A stretch of 64,000 nt of DNA, taken from positions 1,922,001 through 1,986,000 of the forward strand of contig NZ_CP116968.1 in the NCBI RefSeq assembly GCF_032051675.1, written 5' to 3'. Numbering within the stretch: position 1 is the first letter of the stretch; each line of letters starts with the position of its first letter. Both the position numbers and the translations under genes were made by a program. The DNA comes from Candidatus Nitrospira neomarina. Its GTDB lineage: Bacteria > Nitrospirota > Nitrospiria > Nitrospirales > UBA8639. Of the stretch, positions 19,711-29,664 are shown in pieces. Under the pieces are notes generated by a model. That model was not told the DNA's origin. It worked only from the letters and a program-made list of their open reading frames with translations, and made no database searches.

Positions 19711-20274
19711 ATGACATTACTTTCCGGCATCCTAAGCATACGAACCTGTGCGCTCCTCACCTGTGCTTCAATTGTCCTATCGGGTGGGCTCGGATTAGCA
19801 GAGCCCGGAATTAATGGCTTCCGGGAATTAAAATTCGGCATGACGGAACAAGAGGTAGCCGCCCTACCAGCCTGCCACACCTCTAAGGAATGTCTCTATG
19901 AACTTACCGATAAAAATCGATATATTGAACTGACCTATTTACCCGACCAAGTCTCAGATACGACGGAACCAGCCGGGAAACTGGCAAAGATTACCATCGA
20001 TATGGGGCTATTTAGAGATGAGTGGTACCAGCAATTACAGATCATTCTTGGAGCGAGTTATCACCTCACCCAGGATCTTACTGAAGCGACCAAGCAATCG
20101 TTTCTTTCCGGACAACTCAACGAGCTGAATGCGGGTTTTGAAGATGGACAGGTGTTACTGAAGGTCGTGCGCCGCCCGTTCGGAAATCTGGAATTACAGG
20201 TCGTGTATCAAAATGCTGCCCTTGCGAAAGCATTTATTCAAGAGAGACAAGAGGCGACCATTTCCTCCAAATAA
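19711..20274 (+). CDS. Secreted protein of unknown function
   Basis: 187 residues with an N-terminal signal sequence (residues 1-30, ending near GLAEPG). The mature part begins GFRELKFGMTEQEVAALP, a short motif common at the start of small periplasmic proteins of unknown function. It has two cysteines (ACHTSKEC) that could form a disulfide. AAGGAACC lies ahead of the ATG. It resembles the secreted protein at 40053-40598 in style only. Function unknown. Confidence 0.7.
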   Translation: MTLLSGILSIRTCALLTCASIVLSGGLGLAEPGINGFRELKFGMTEQEVAALPACHTSKECLYELTDKNRYIELTYLPDQVSDTTEPAGKLAKITIDMGLFRDEWYQQLQIILGASYHLTQDLTEATKQSFLSGQLNELNAGFEDGQVLLKVVRRPFGNLELQVVYQNAALAKAFIQERQEATISSK

Positions 20275-20347
20275 ATCCACACTGATAGACCATATCCGAC
20301 CTAGCACTAATGGCTTAGTCATCCCCACCCTCTCTTCATGGCGAGGA

Positions 20348-20740
20348 TTAGGACGCTTGTTTGGGTACGGAAGCTATTTTGGGTATCAACAGGCGAGGCC
20401 GGAGATTTTTCTCTTTCGCAAGGAAGGAAATGGGCAGGGTCACCACCCCCGTCTTCCGTTGTTCATGCATCAACTTCCGCCAACACCGCCGGCACAGATC
20501 ATGATCCTTCAATGAGACAGCCCGTCCTAATTTACTGGAATGGGGATTTCGTCTTGGAGAAATAAAGACCTTCACCTCACTACCACATCTGGCACAACAG
20601 ATCGCCCCGGCCGCACTGCTTCTTGATGCCCGCTGGGTCTCCAGACCAATGCTTTCAGCCATATATTTTCGTTTTGGATTCCACGCATGTTCATGTGAGG
20701 TGACGGATTCGGGAATATCCCATGTCAGCATTCGTCTCAT
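20348..20740 (-). CDS. Small zinc-ribbon protein of unknown function
   Basis: 130 residues from the ATG at 20740, which has AAGGAGG just upstream; the longer open frame to 20815 lacks this. Two cysteine pairs (CARC at about 49-52 and CRRC at about 83-86) separated by 30 basic residues form a probable zinc ribbon. The remainder is basic and mostly polar. Such proteins may bind nucleic acid or act in regulation. No family is recognised. Confidence 0.65.
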   Translation of the reverse strand: MRRMLTWDIPESVTSHEHAWNPKRKYMAESIGLETQRASRSSAAGAICCARCGSEVKVFISPRRNPHSSKLGRAVSLKDHDLCRRCWRKLMHEQRKTGVVTLPISFLAKEKNLRPRLLIPKIASVPKQAS

Positions 20741-21117
20741 GGCCCCCTCCTTGAAAAGAATGGTCGGCAGTTCAGTAACTCTTACCCTGAGCAAGGGATA
20801 TGCCTGGCAACACACCGGATAAGCCAGAGAAGAGAAAAGCGTGTGGAAACAAATGATAGAAGATCCAAGGACCAGAAGACGTGGCTCAGGAGGATAGGCA
20901 GGATATGCGGTGGAGGGGCATATCTTTCCTGTTTGAAGTCACTGGAATATTGACATCTGTTGGTACTTTTGACAGAGAGAAGGAGAGCGGATTTGCAACA
21001 CCCATGAGGAGATTGGTCAATGAACAAGACCAGGAAATGCGGGAACATTCCACCGATCTACCCAAGGCAGACACACGCCCCCCACCTGAGGTGGGTATTC
21101 ATTTTAACCTGACCGAC
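20741..21117. other. Gene-free stretch
   Basis: Only short overlapping frames with no family resemblance are present. It should contain the promoter of the zinc-ribbon gene and the 3' end of the kinase/regulator operon, but no clear hairpin or promoter was found. Confidence 0.4.
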
Positions 21118-21564
21118 TCACACCCTTTCCGGTGCCGATTCATTCAAAATGAGCCAATACAGCCCCAGGTTTTGAACCGCTTGAGAAAACTCTTGAAAGT
21201 CCACTGGCTTGCGAACATAACTATTGGCTCCAAGTTGATAGCTTTTGACAATGTCCTGCTCTTCCTTGGACGATGTCAGCACAACCACCGGGAGATACTT
21301 CGTCCGTTCATCAGCTCGTAACCGTCGAAGCACTTCCAGCCCATCAATTTTGGGGAGCTTGAGGTCCAGCAGGATAATTTGAGGCATCTGGCTTAAATCA
21401 CGACCGGCATGCGCTCCGGTTCCAAATAAATATTCCAACGCTTCCACGCCATCCCGGGCCACCACCACTTCATTTTTTATATTGTTTTTCTTGAGCGCCC
21501 GCATCGTTAACTCTTCATCATCAGGATGATCTTCCACTAACAGAATTACTTTGTTGGTCATCAT
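21118..21564 (-). CDS. CheY-like single-domain response regulator (Rcp1-type)
   Basis: 148 residues from the ATG pair at 21561-21564, with GGAGGAGGAG just upstream. The receiver domain begins [16 protein letters not shown], has the phospho-acceptor in [13 protein letters not shown] and the switch lysine in YVRKPVDF. There is no output domain. The EDHPDDE opening and the region between beta3 and beta4 resemble Rcp1-like regulators, the usual partners of phytochrome- or heme-type kinases. The sensor kinase gene ends 23 bases upstream on the same strand, so this is its likely target or a phosphate relay. Confidence 0.93.
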   Translation of the reverse strand: MMTNKVILLVEDHPDDEELTMRALKKNNIKNEVVVARDGVEALEYLFGTGAHAGRDLSQMPQIILLDLKLPKIDGLEVLRRLRADERTKYLPVVVLTSSKEEQDIVKSYQLGANSYVRKPVDFQEFSQAVQNLGLYWLILNESAPERV

Positions 21565-21587
21565 ATTCTTCTCCTCCTCCGGTTGCC

Positions 21588-23330
21588 TTACAACGTAAAA
21601 TGAAAGGTCGCCCCTTTGCCCACCACTCCTTCTGCCCAAATTTGACCGCCATGCCGTTGAATAATACGATGCACCGTCGCCAGCCCTACGCCCACTCCCG
21701 GAAATTCTGTGTAGGCATGAAGCCGTTGGAACGCGCCGAAGAGTTTATGCGCATAGGTCATATCAAAACCTGCCCCATTGTCGGAGACAAAGTAGGCGGC
21801 CTGCCCTTTGTATTGGCCATAGCCGAATTCGATACGTGGATGGGCTTGTTGCTGGGTAAACTTCCACGCGTTGCCGATCAAATTTTCTAAGACGGCCCGA
21901 AGCAATTGGGGGTCAGCAGTGGCGAATACATTATTGGCCACAATGCCTTCGACCTGCCGGTCCGGTTCCATCTTTTGAAAATCTTCAAGAACAGCCCGGG
22001 CTACAGCACTCAGATCAAAGGTCTGGGTATGGATTTCGGCTCGTGTCAACCGGGCCAGATTGAGCATGGCATCAATAAGCTTGGACATTCGTTGACTGGC
22101 CGTCCGCACCCTCCGCAAGTAATTTCGTCCTGACTCATCAAGTTTTTCATCATAATCTTCCAATACGGCCTGGCTAAACCCATCAATCCCCCGCAAGGGC
22201 GCGCGTAAATCATGGGAGACCGAATAACTAAACGCCTCAAGCTCCTTATTACTCGCCTCGAGTTGGGCCGAGCGCTGGACCAACTGGGAATTGAGTTTGC
22301 GTATATCTTCCTCGGCCCGCTTCCGCTCTGCCACTTCCCGAATGAGTTCGGCATTTGAGGCCGCCAACTTTCCCGTTCGCTCCTGGACTCGCTTTTCCAG
22401 ATTATCTTTCGCCTTCCGAAGTGTGTCTTCGGCCAATAGTCGATCATGAATTTCCAATTCCAAATGTTTATTGGCACTTTGCAGTGCACCGGTTCGATCA
22501 CGAATCTGCTCTTCCAAGTCACTTGCCACCCGTCCGAGCTTTAACACCACTAACCCGAACCCGCCCATCCAAATGACGACCAACATCCCCATCAACCCAT
22601 ACGTCCCTTGCCAACTCATGCCCATGATCGTCTCCAACGAATCAACGGGATACACGACCTCCAACAAGCCGCCAACCTGCCCGATCTGCCAATCACGTTT
22701 TGGACTGTCCGGATGACTGTTATGACACTCCACACATTCCTTCTGCATCCGATCGGCCTTCACGAAACGGAGAGACTCACGCCCCTCGACTTGCTCAAAC
22801 CGATAAAACGGCTCATCCGTATCAGGATGTTGCATGAAAAATTTCCACGCCTCTTCCTGGAACTCATCAATGAGTCCTCCTGATTTCCTTTCACGGTAAA
22901 ACGGATAGGGGCTCAGTAATTCCAATCGTTCGCCATTTCGCCCGGCGACCAATCGATTACCCAGGTCACGACTGAGAGCCGCAGGGAGAGGAATTTCGCC
23001 TTGATGGTCCCGATACCCTGTCGAGGCTTCAATTCCCTGGCTATGAAGGCGTTGAACAACCTCGACGGTGTACCAAATCCGCATTTCATTCAGCGCTCTG
23101 GTATAGATCTCGGATCCCCGAAAGGCCATCGCCGTCACCATTTGGGTTTTCAATTGAGAAATATGCAAATAAATCACGATGAGACAGAGCCCAAAAAGCA
23201 CGGTTAATACCAAAATTGTATGCCGATGTAGGAGCTCCATGGCTCCCAGGATTCTGTTCAGACAGGTTCGCCATAGTCCCACAACCGACAACGGCAATTC
23301 TTTACGAGGCGTCAACTCAGATACCGACAA
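21588..23330 (-). CDS. Heme-sensor histidine kinase (DUF3365-like domain, HisKA, HATPase)
   Basis: 580 residues from a TTG at 23330 with AGGAAAG upstream; an ATG at 23240 is the alternative. A membrane helix (about 38-56) is followed by a periplasmic DUF3365/Tll0287-like domain with one c-type heme site, CVECH (Cys199, Cys202, His203). A second membrane helix lies near 240-265. A long coiled coil with HisKA ([13 protein letters not shown]) and an ATPase domain ([19 protein letters not shown]) follow. It is probably a redox, gas or ligand sensor working through heme. It sits directly before its response regulator. Confidence 0.92.
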   Translation of the reverse strand: MSVSELTPRKELPLSVVGLWRTCLNRILGAMELLHRHTILVLTVLFGLCLIVIYLHISQLKTQMVTAMAFRGSEIYTRALNEMRIWYTVEVVQRLHSQGIEASTGYRDHQGEIPLPAALSRDLGNRLVAGRNGERLELLSPYPFYRERKSGGLIDEFQEEAWKFFMQHPDTDEPFYRFEQVEGRESLRFVKADRMQKECVECHNSHPDSPKRDWQIGQVGGLLEVVYPVDSLETIMGMSWQGTYGLMGMLVVIWMGGFGLVVLKLGRVASDLEEQIRDRTGALQSANKHLELEIHDRLLAEDTLRKAKDNLEKRVQERTGKLAASNAELIREVAERKRAEEDIRKLNSQLVQRSAQLEASNKELEAFSYSVSHDLRAPLRGIDGFSQAVLEDYDEKLDESGRNYLRRVRTASQRMSKLIDAMLNLARLTRAEIHTQTFDLSAVARAVLEDFQKMEPDRQVEGIVANNVFATADPQLLRAVLENLIGNAWKFTQQQAHPRIEFGYGQYKGQAAYFVSDNGAGFDMTYAHKLFGAFQRLHAYTEFPGVGVGLATVHRIIQRHGGQIWAEGVVGKGATFHFTL

Positions 23331-23697
23331 TGGTCTTTCCTATTCTCAATGCAGACGTTTCAATCCCCTCCCTCTTCGAGGGCGGTCCCCTGACTTACGC
23401 TATCGGATCCTTGCCAACAAAATTGAGCATTCCTTCCATGAGAGGTCTCCCTCATCCCCATGGGCCGGAAAACTTTGGCTTGCGATTTTTCTCGAAGGGA
23501 TTACGCCTGAATCCGACTCCTAATGGGGGCCCCACTATTCAGAAGATGATAGGCACCCATCCGGTCAAAAATACTTGCGGACCCTCAAGAAGAGAAAGGG
23601 GGAAAGCACAGCAGAGACTCACATTAAGCCCTTTATTCCTTGGCAGGAGAGTGGCCTTCGCGTAATACGACCGATTCCTCCCGCCTGGTATTCTCAC
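23331..23697. other. Gene-free stretch between kinase and ATPase genes
   Basis: Overlapping short frames on the plus strand are shadows without homology. No terminator was identified beyond the ATPase stop at 23698. It should contain the kinase promoter. Confidence 0.4.
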
Positions 23698-26022
23698 TCA
23701 CACAGGAGCTTGATTTTGTAAAGCGACAGCCATCAAACTTTCTTCCGACTCCGCGATCTTTTCAGAGTCAATCTCATCTGCCAGCGTGGGTTCCAGCTCC
23801 TGATCCTCGTCATACGTTTGCCGCACATCCAGAATTTCAATGTCTAATTGAGCTTCAGGGTACAATCGTCGCAAGTCCCATTCTGTAATCCATCCACGTA
23901 CATACTCGCGCATTCGGGTACTGGATAATTTCTCTACAGCTGAAACAGGTGGCGGTGTCCAACTATAGGCCGATCCATGAAGCGCCCGAAGCCGCTCATA
24001 TAATGCATCCACCATTGATTCATAGGGACGAATTAATGATTCGCCCTCCTGTTCGATGAGCCGGATACCCTGAATCGCCTGCAATGCTTGCATATGAGTT
24101 TCATCCGTCGATTCCTCCTGACACATCTGCTCCATTTTCTGGGAATCCTGTTTTTCTTCCAAGATCACGCTTTGGAAATCATCGGTCAGAGCGACAATGG
24201 CAGCAATAGCCGGACAGGTATCCTCGGCTAACACCCCCATCCACCGTGCCACCTCCCTATAGGACTTGGTCCGTTGTTTAAAAGAATATCGCCCGATGAT
24301 TTCCGCCTCATCAATAAGCAAGATCCACCCTTGATAGCCAGCCGCCACCATCAAGCGTGAGACAAATCGAAACCGTTGGAAGGCCAAATCCTGACTGGAA
24401 ATTCTATTGAACACATAGGGGTTTTCGGGCGGACACCCCTGAAGATATTTATTGAGTTGGCTATTGCTCAACGGATCTCCCGCCCAATACCGGATCATGC
24501 GATGACTCAGCTCAGGATCATTAATCATCCGCTCATAGAGATACAGGCTGGCAGCAAACCGGGAATCGCATCCTTGGTCCTTCCGATGCACCCAATCAAA
24601 CAAATTGGCAAAGTGCGGGCTTTGGAAATTCAGTTCACCGGCTATTTCGGTGAGAGCATCACCATGTTTACCGGGAACAATGGCATTGTTGATGGCTGCA
24701 CGAAAGAGAGGTACACCATTATAAAAGGGTGTCTCCTTACTGATCACAATGGGACTGCAGACAAAATTCTTCTCCAGCGCTACCTGTTGCAATGCATGAA
24801 GAAGATGGGATTTCCCACTCCCAAACCCTCCTTCAATTACGATACCTTTGGTAGGCGTGTCATGAGGAACGTTCGCCTCCATCTGTTGAAGTAGCCGTCT
24901 GAATTTGCCTTCCAGGTCCGGTTGGTGACTTCCCAGTACCTGCACGACATCACGATTCGGCACTCCGGATCGCAGAGCTTCCATGGCGCGTTGATGTCCA
25001 ACATCACCATTGGCCATCGCCGGCCGATCAGTGTATTCCTTCCTTCCGGTATCGTGTGCATCCCCGGCCTGTTGAGATCCAAGACGAATCAATGCCCCTA
25101 ATGGGTTTTGGTATTGGCGGTCACGGACTTCGTCCCAAATGCGTAATTTCAACGCCTCATACCGGTTGAGTCCCCTCCGTTCATCTGTCAAAAATTCTTG
25201 CGGCACCTGGACCACCAACAAGAAACTTTCCAATTCATCTGTCCCATCAATAAACTGGCGAAGCATTTCGTAGGCATCTAACGTCGTTGAAATGCCGTAA
25301 TACAGGCCTTCAGGAGAATCCGGCTTCTTACTGAGCAAACATCGACTCAAATCCAGGGACACGACTAACCCTGTTTTCCCAACTAACCGTAACCAACGGC
25401 ATAACGAAACAAACATATACCGGGCATTGGTCCGATTAATTTTCTGAAAAATTAGGGCTTCTTTGAGAGCCGAAATCTGACGAATCTCCCCGCCAAGCCA
25501 TGACTTGACCGGCTCGGTCATAAAGGGAACTTCTGAGCCAGAGTCCAATTGCCCCAGACACAATCGGATCATGGCCATACGAAATTCCTGACACATCTGC
25601 GTATCTCGATAAATAGCCCGCTCTAACCAACTATTTAAATCTCGTCGCAGTAACGGTTCCGCCCGTTCATTCATCCGGGCGACTCCCGTCATGCAGAACT
25701 CCTCCTTGTTGTCCGGAATCTGGTACCCGTTTTCTTGAAGGAGTCGACGAACAAATTGTGAGGCCAGATCATCCCATGGGATGCGACGAGCAATCTGATG
25801 GAAAAACTTATCCATCATATGAATTTTGGTGTCTTTGGCATCAACTAAGATGCACGCATACCCCTCCTGCTGAGCCAAGGTAGCCAGTTGCTCTTGGATG
25901 TCGATTCTATCCGAGTCAGAATCTGTTACCACAAACTTGACCGATGAACCTCCTTGCCCAATAAATCGTTGAAGATATTCTTGCCGAAGGGTATGAAACC
26001 ATTCTTGAGATCGTAACTCCAT
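23698..26022 (-). CDS. BrxD-like (DUF2791) tandem-module ATPase, copy 1
   Basis: 774 residues, with AAGGA upstream of the ATG. The C-terminal module (about 345-700) is a BrxD-type P-loop ATPase: Walker A GGFGSGKS (398-405), Walker B ILLIDEAE (567-574), sensor-like ALTDDFQ. It is preceded by the family's VISKETP and AGDPL stretches. The N-terminal module (1-320; GGSSVKFVV, PWDDLA, GLVVSLDLSR) has the same order of elements but no Walker A. It follows a very similar gene and a coiled-coil gene on the same strand. BrxD proteins belong to anti-phage BREX systems, but no other BREX gene is visible here. Its role is open. Confidence 0.85.
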   Translation of the reverse strand: MELRSQEWFHTLRQEYLQRFIGQGGSSVKFVVTDSDSDRIDIQEQLATLAQQEGYACILVDAKDTKIHMMDKFFHQIARRIPWDDLASQFVRRLLQENGYQIPDNKEEFCMTGVARMNERAEPLLRRDLNSWLERAIYRDTQMCQEFRMAMIRLCLGQLDSGSEVPFMTEPVKSWLGGEIRQISALKEALIFQKINRTNARYMFVSLCRWLRLVGKTGLVVSLDLSRCLLSKKPDSPEGLYYGISTTLDAYEMLRQFIDGTDELESFLLVVQVPQEFLTDERRGLNRYEALKLRIWDEVRDRQYQNPLGALIRLGSQQAGDAHDTGRKEYTDRPAMANGDVGHQRAMEALRSGVPNRDVVQVLGSHQPDLEGKFRRLLQQMEANVPHDTPTKGIVIEGGFGSGKSHLLHALQQVALEKNFVCSPIVISKETPFYNGVPLFRAAINNAIVPGKHGDALTEIAGELNFQSPHFANLFDWVHRKDQGCDSRFAASLYLYERMINDPELSHRMIRYWAGDPLSNSQLNKYLQGCPPENPYVFNRISSQDLAFQRFRFVSRLMVAAGYQGWILLIDEAEIIGRYSFKQRTKSYREVARWMGVLAEDTCPAIAAIVALTDDFQSVILEEKQDSQKMEQMCQEESTDETHMQALQAIQGIRLIEQEGESLIRPYESMVDALYERLRALHGSAYSWTPPPVSAVEKLSSTRMREYVRGWITEWDLRRLYPEAQLDIEILDVRQTYDEDQELEPTLADEIDSEKIAESEESLMAVALQNQAPV

Positions 26023-26201
26023 TGCTCGTATCCTTCACAGGTTAAAAAGTCACAGGCATACACAGAAAGGTTTTACAGACGGTTGAAAAGGCAGAGCCCT
26101 ATGCTGAAACAATGTGTTACCCCGTCTTGAAAGATTCATTCCAATCTGGTGGTTAAATTGCGCAAATTTTCTGATGACAGCCATTTTGGTCAAGATCCAA
26201 A

Positions 26202-28478
26202 TTAGTTCGACTCGGAGAGTGCCGGGTGAAGCTGGTCTTCCTCATCCCCTTCTAATTCAGAATCTTCCGAATAATCCTGTCGAATTTCCGTTAATTCAAT
26301 GTCAACTTTTTGTGTTGGATCAAGACGTGTTAGATCCCATTCGGTAATCCAGCCTTTGACATATTCACGCATCCGGGTGCTGGATAATCGCTCAATCGTT
26401 GGGACCTGAGGTGGTTCCCACCCATACGCGGCTCCATGAATGGAACGAATTTTATGGTAGATTTCTTCTACAAGCTGGTCATAGGGACCGACCAAGGGTA
26501 TGCGTTCGCATTCAATGAGCCGCATTCCCTGTTCTGCTTGGCGGGACAGCACCAAATCGGTTTCCGATCCTGATTCTCGCAGTTTTTCCGGTACTTTTTC
26601 CCTATCACCCTTTTCATCCAAAATCGCACTTTGAAAATCATCTGTGAGCGCCATCACCGCCGCCAATCCGGACTTATAGCCGAGATCGGCAAAGCTGGAG
26701 GCTTCCAGTCGGCCCAGCCACCTGGCTAATTCCGCATAGGACTGGGCTCGTTGCTTAAAGGAATACCTGCCAATAATTTCTGCCTCGTCGATCAGTAAAA
26801 TCCAACCAGAGTATCCCGCCGCAATCATCAGTCGTGAAACAAATTTAAATCGTTGCAATGCCATCTCCATGGGTGAGACTCGTTCAAATCGATAGGCAAC
26901 GCTCCCATCACAGGATTTGAGTAATCGCTTGATTTCAGCATCGGTCAGCGGATCCCCTGCCCAAAATCGAATGATCCGGTGACGTAACTCCGGGTCATTC
27001 ACCATGCGTTCGTAGAGAAACACCGAGGCCGCAAACCGCCCATCAATTTCTCCGCCCTGACGATGCACCCATTCATAAAAATTCGCGTATTGGGGACTCT
27101 TAAAGTTTAAATCCGCTGCCACCTCGGCCAAGACATCTCCTCGTTTTTCGGGGATATCAGCAGCCTCAATGGCCGACCGAAACATCAATGCAGGACTATA
27201 GAGAGGCGTTTCCTTACTTATGACGACCTTGCTACACACAAATCTGGATTCCAAGGCCATACGTCTTAAGGATTCCAGCAAATGTGATTTTCCCGTACCA
27301 AATCCTCCTTCAATCAACATCCCTTTTGTGGTCCAACCCTTATGAATGCTGGCCTGAGCGTCCTGCAACATCTGTTGAAATTTGGATTTGACCATCGGCT
27401 GTGGACATCCCAGCGCTTGGACCACACCCGGGCTCGGGACACCTGCCCTCAAGGATTCAATAACCCGTTGATGCTGCACATCTTCTTTTCGGTTTCCCAC
27501 TCTGGCCAGGAGACTGCTCTCGGCAAAGACTGCGGTCTGGTCAGTCAGCCTGACCATCGGCGCAAAGGGATTTTGTCGGGTTTTATCCCGGACATCATCC
27601 CAAATTCGAAGCTTTAGGGCCTCATACCGATTCAGACCCAACCGTTGATCCGAGAGAAAGGCTTGCGAGGTAACGACCACGACCAATAGCCCTTCGATTT
27701 CATCGCTGCCATCAATGAATTGTCTCAGCATCTCATAGGCATCCATAACTGCAGAGGGCGAATAATTCAGGGAGGTTGCACCGGATTCTTTGCCGCCTGT
27801 AAAGGCTGAAATATCGATGGTCAAGACCATACCGGGTTTCCCCAACAGGCGGGTCCAATGGGCTAAGGAGACGATGAGGTCACGCGCATTACTACGGGTG
27901 ACCTTTTCAAAAATCAATATTTTTTTGAGAGGTGCCATTTGTCTCAGCTCGCCGCGAAGCCAGGCCTTAATTGCTCCCGACTCTGTAGAGGGACTATCCG
28001 GCAATTCCAGCTGAGCCACACACAACTGGATCATGGCCAGTCGAAATTCCCGACTCATATGAAAATCCTGAAACAAGCTCCCTTCCAACCATGCGTTCAC
28101 TTCTCGGTGTATCGTGGCTTCATCGCAACTATTGAGAGAGGCCAGAGAAGACCAGCAACATTCCTCCCGCTGTTCAGGAATCTTCCATTGATGCTCTCGA
28201 AAGAGTTTTTTGACATACTCGAACGCCAAGGCATCCCAATCAATTTGTCTGGCCATTTCCTTAAACAAGAGATCAATGAGTTGAACCTTCGTACAATGAG
28301 AATCCGCGTGAATCGTGACAAAGCCTTGCTCCCGTGACAGCTCCCCCACCCCCACGCTCACAGCTTTGGCCTTCTGTGCCTCCTCCACGACCGCAAATTT
28401 GACGGCCGACCCCCCACGACGAATAAACCCCTGAAGATAGGCAGATTTGAGAACGTTCAACCATTCCTGTGGAGACAT
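26202..28478 (-). CDS. BrxD-like (DUF2791) tandem-module ATPase, copy 2
   Basis: 758 residues with a GAGGAAA ribosome site. Close paralogue of the next gene. The N-terminal module is 1-310 (GGSAVKFAV, DWDALA, GMVLTIDIS). The C-terminal ATPase has Walker A GGFGTGKS (391-398), Walker B LLIDEAE (561-567) and ALTDDFQ. The C-terminal end is strongly acidic. The gene lies 80 bases after the coiled-coil gene and 179 bases before copy 1. The two ATPases probably arose by duplication and could form a hetero-oligomer. No nuclease, helicase or methylase domain is recognised in either protein. Confidence 0.85.
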   Translation of the reverse strand: MSPQEWLNVLKSAYLQGFIRRGGSAVKFAVVEEAQKAKAVSVGVGELSREQGFVTIHADSHCTKVQLIDLLFKEMARQIDWDALAFEYVKKLFREHQWKIPEQREECCWSSLASLNSCDEATIHREVNAWLEGSLFQDFHMSREFRLAMIQLCVAQLELPDSPSTESGAIKAWLRGELRQMAPLKKILIFEKVTRSNARDLIVSLAHWTRLLGKPGMVLTIDISAFTGGKESGATSLNYSPSAVMDAYEMLRQFIDGSDEIEGLLVVVVTSQAFLSDQRLGLNRYEALKLRIWDDVRDKTRQNPFAPMVRLTDQTAVFAESSLLARVGNRKEDVQHQRVIESLRAGVPSPGVVQALGCPQPMVKSKFQQMLQDAQASIHKGWTTKGMLIEGGFGTGKSHLLESLRRMALESRFVCSKVVISKETPLYSPALMFRSAIEAADIPEKRGDVLAEVAADLNFKSPQYANFYEWVHRQGGEIDGRFAASVFLYERMVNDPELRHRIIRFWAGDPLTDAEIKRLLKSCDGSVAYRFERVSPMEMALQRFKFVSRLMIAAGYSGWILLIDEAEIIGRYSFKQRAQSYAELARWLGRLEASSFADLGYKSGLAAVMALTDDFQSAILDEKGDREKVPEKLRESGSETDLVLSRQAEQGMRLIECERIPLVGPYDQLVEEIYHKIRSIHGAAYGWEPPQVPTIERLSSTRMREYVKGWITEWDLTRLDPTQKVDIELTEIRQDYSEDSELEGDEEDQLHPALSESN

Positions 28479-28558
28479 AAATTTTTCCTCAATATCCTGT
28501 TAATCTCATTCGTCTTCTCGGTTCACCCTAGGGAAACTTAAATACGGTCCGGACTCCT

Positions 28559-29446
28559 TTATCCCGTCTGGACAAAGGAAATTCCATAATAGGTTTTCTC
28601 CCGTCCCCCTTGCGCAATCACGGTTAAGGTTTTGTTGGCATCCCGCACACCGGTACTGGCATGAAAGTTTGCCCGATGATTGTTTTTGGTGGAAATGGTT
28701 CCACTTTTATCCAATAAATAGACATCCCGGCCAAATTCTTGTCTGGTGTATTCATTGGCCTGCCACGGAAGGAGCGTCAAGAGTTGGTACAGTTCCAAGA
28801 GGGGAATCACCGTTCCTTTGCCAATGAGGTGCTTCCCTCGACCCGCCACCACAATGGAATAGGCCGTAAAGACCATCTCCAAAAACGTTTGCGGCTTAAA
28901 TCGAAGGGGTTTATTTTGAACTTCCTTTAATCGTTTGACCAAGACCGAAGGACGAAGCCGGTTTTCCCGCATTCGATCAATGGCGACCGCACGTTCTTTA
29001 TGCAGGATGCGTAATAAGACGGGATAAGAAAATAAATAGCCATCGTGCTCATAGAGATTGACACCCATCTGCTGGGCAGTAGTGAGTAGTTCCTGGCGAA
29101 ACGCTTTGCCCTCCAAATATCCAGCTTCATCAAAATTCAGACGGTCCTGGGTTTTCACAAAGTCACACCCCAGGCTCAGGGTCACCTCCTTGCCTTCCTC
29201 CAGTAATTTTCGCAGATTGACCAAATCACCTACTTTCGCTGCATCTTTAATTTTTTTAAATGACGCCATCACCTGCTTCGTGGTTTTTACTAATCCCCCG
29301 GCTTGCTCTTCAATATCAGCCAAGGCCTGCTCCAAATTGACGTTCTTCGGGACAGCCTTTGAAGGAGCATTCGGCAACTCAAGCACACCAGCTGCCGAAC
29401 TCGACCCGCAGGCTTCTACCGTATGATCAATTCCTTCGGCACTCAT
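28559..29446 (-). CDS. Uncharacterised coiled-coil protein leading the DUF2791 ATPase cluster
   Basis: 295 residues, no family recognised. A low-complexity start is followed by a predicted coiled coil (LEQALADIEEQAGGLVKTTK, about residues 35-85). A mixed alpha/beta region follows with many basic residues around 135-190 (DRMRENRLRPSVLVKRLKEV), then a C-terminal beta-rich part. No catalytic motif or signal peptide is visible. It is the first gene of the block 29446-23698 on the minus strand. It may be an adaptor, DNA-contact or target-recognition subunit of the ATPases; this is inference from position only. Confidence 0.75.
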   Translation of the reverse strand: MSAEGIDHTVEACGSSSAAGVLELPNAPSKAVPKNVNLEQALADIEEQAGGLVKTTKQVMASFKKIKDAAKVGDLVNLRKLLEEGKEVTLSLGCDFVKTQDRLNFDEAGYLEGKAFRQELLTTAQQMGVNLYEHDGYLFSYPVLLRILHKERAVAIDRMRENRLRPSVLVKRLKEVQNKPLRFKPQTFLEMVFTAYSIVVAGRGKHLIGKGTVIPLLELYQLLTLLPWQANEYTRQEFGRDVYLLDKSGTISTKNNHRANFHASTGVRDANKTLTVIAQGGREKTYYGISFVQTG

Positions 29447-29664
29447 GTCGGTTATCGAGTCCTCTGGTTTGTGGTGAATTCAGGCAATCGGCTTTGAAGA
29501 ACCGATTGATCGGCGCATACCTGTTTCATTCGGCACATCCCGGATAATTCTTAATATTTTCGGGCTTATTCCATGAGCATAGTTCATTAAAAACCGACAA
29601 CGCCTTGCTCGTGCTCAGCGCTTCTTGGTCGGTCCGCAGTTGACCAGTAGAAAGAAAGCCTTTT

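Noticed and set aside
23216-23665. Plus-strand 149-residue frame opposite the kinase start
   Set aside because: Overlaps the kinase gene on the other strand and shows no protein-like motif.
23698-29446. Calling the ATPase cluster a BREX system
   Set aside because: No PglZ, PglX, PglW, BrxL, BrxC/PglY or helicase gene is present in the window.
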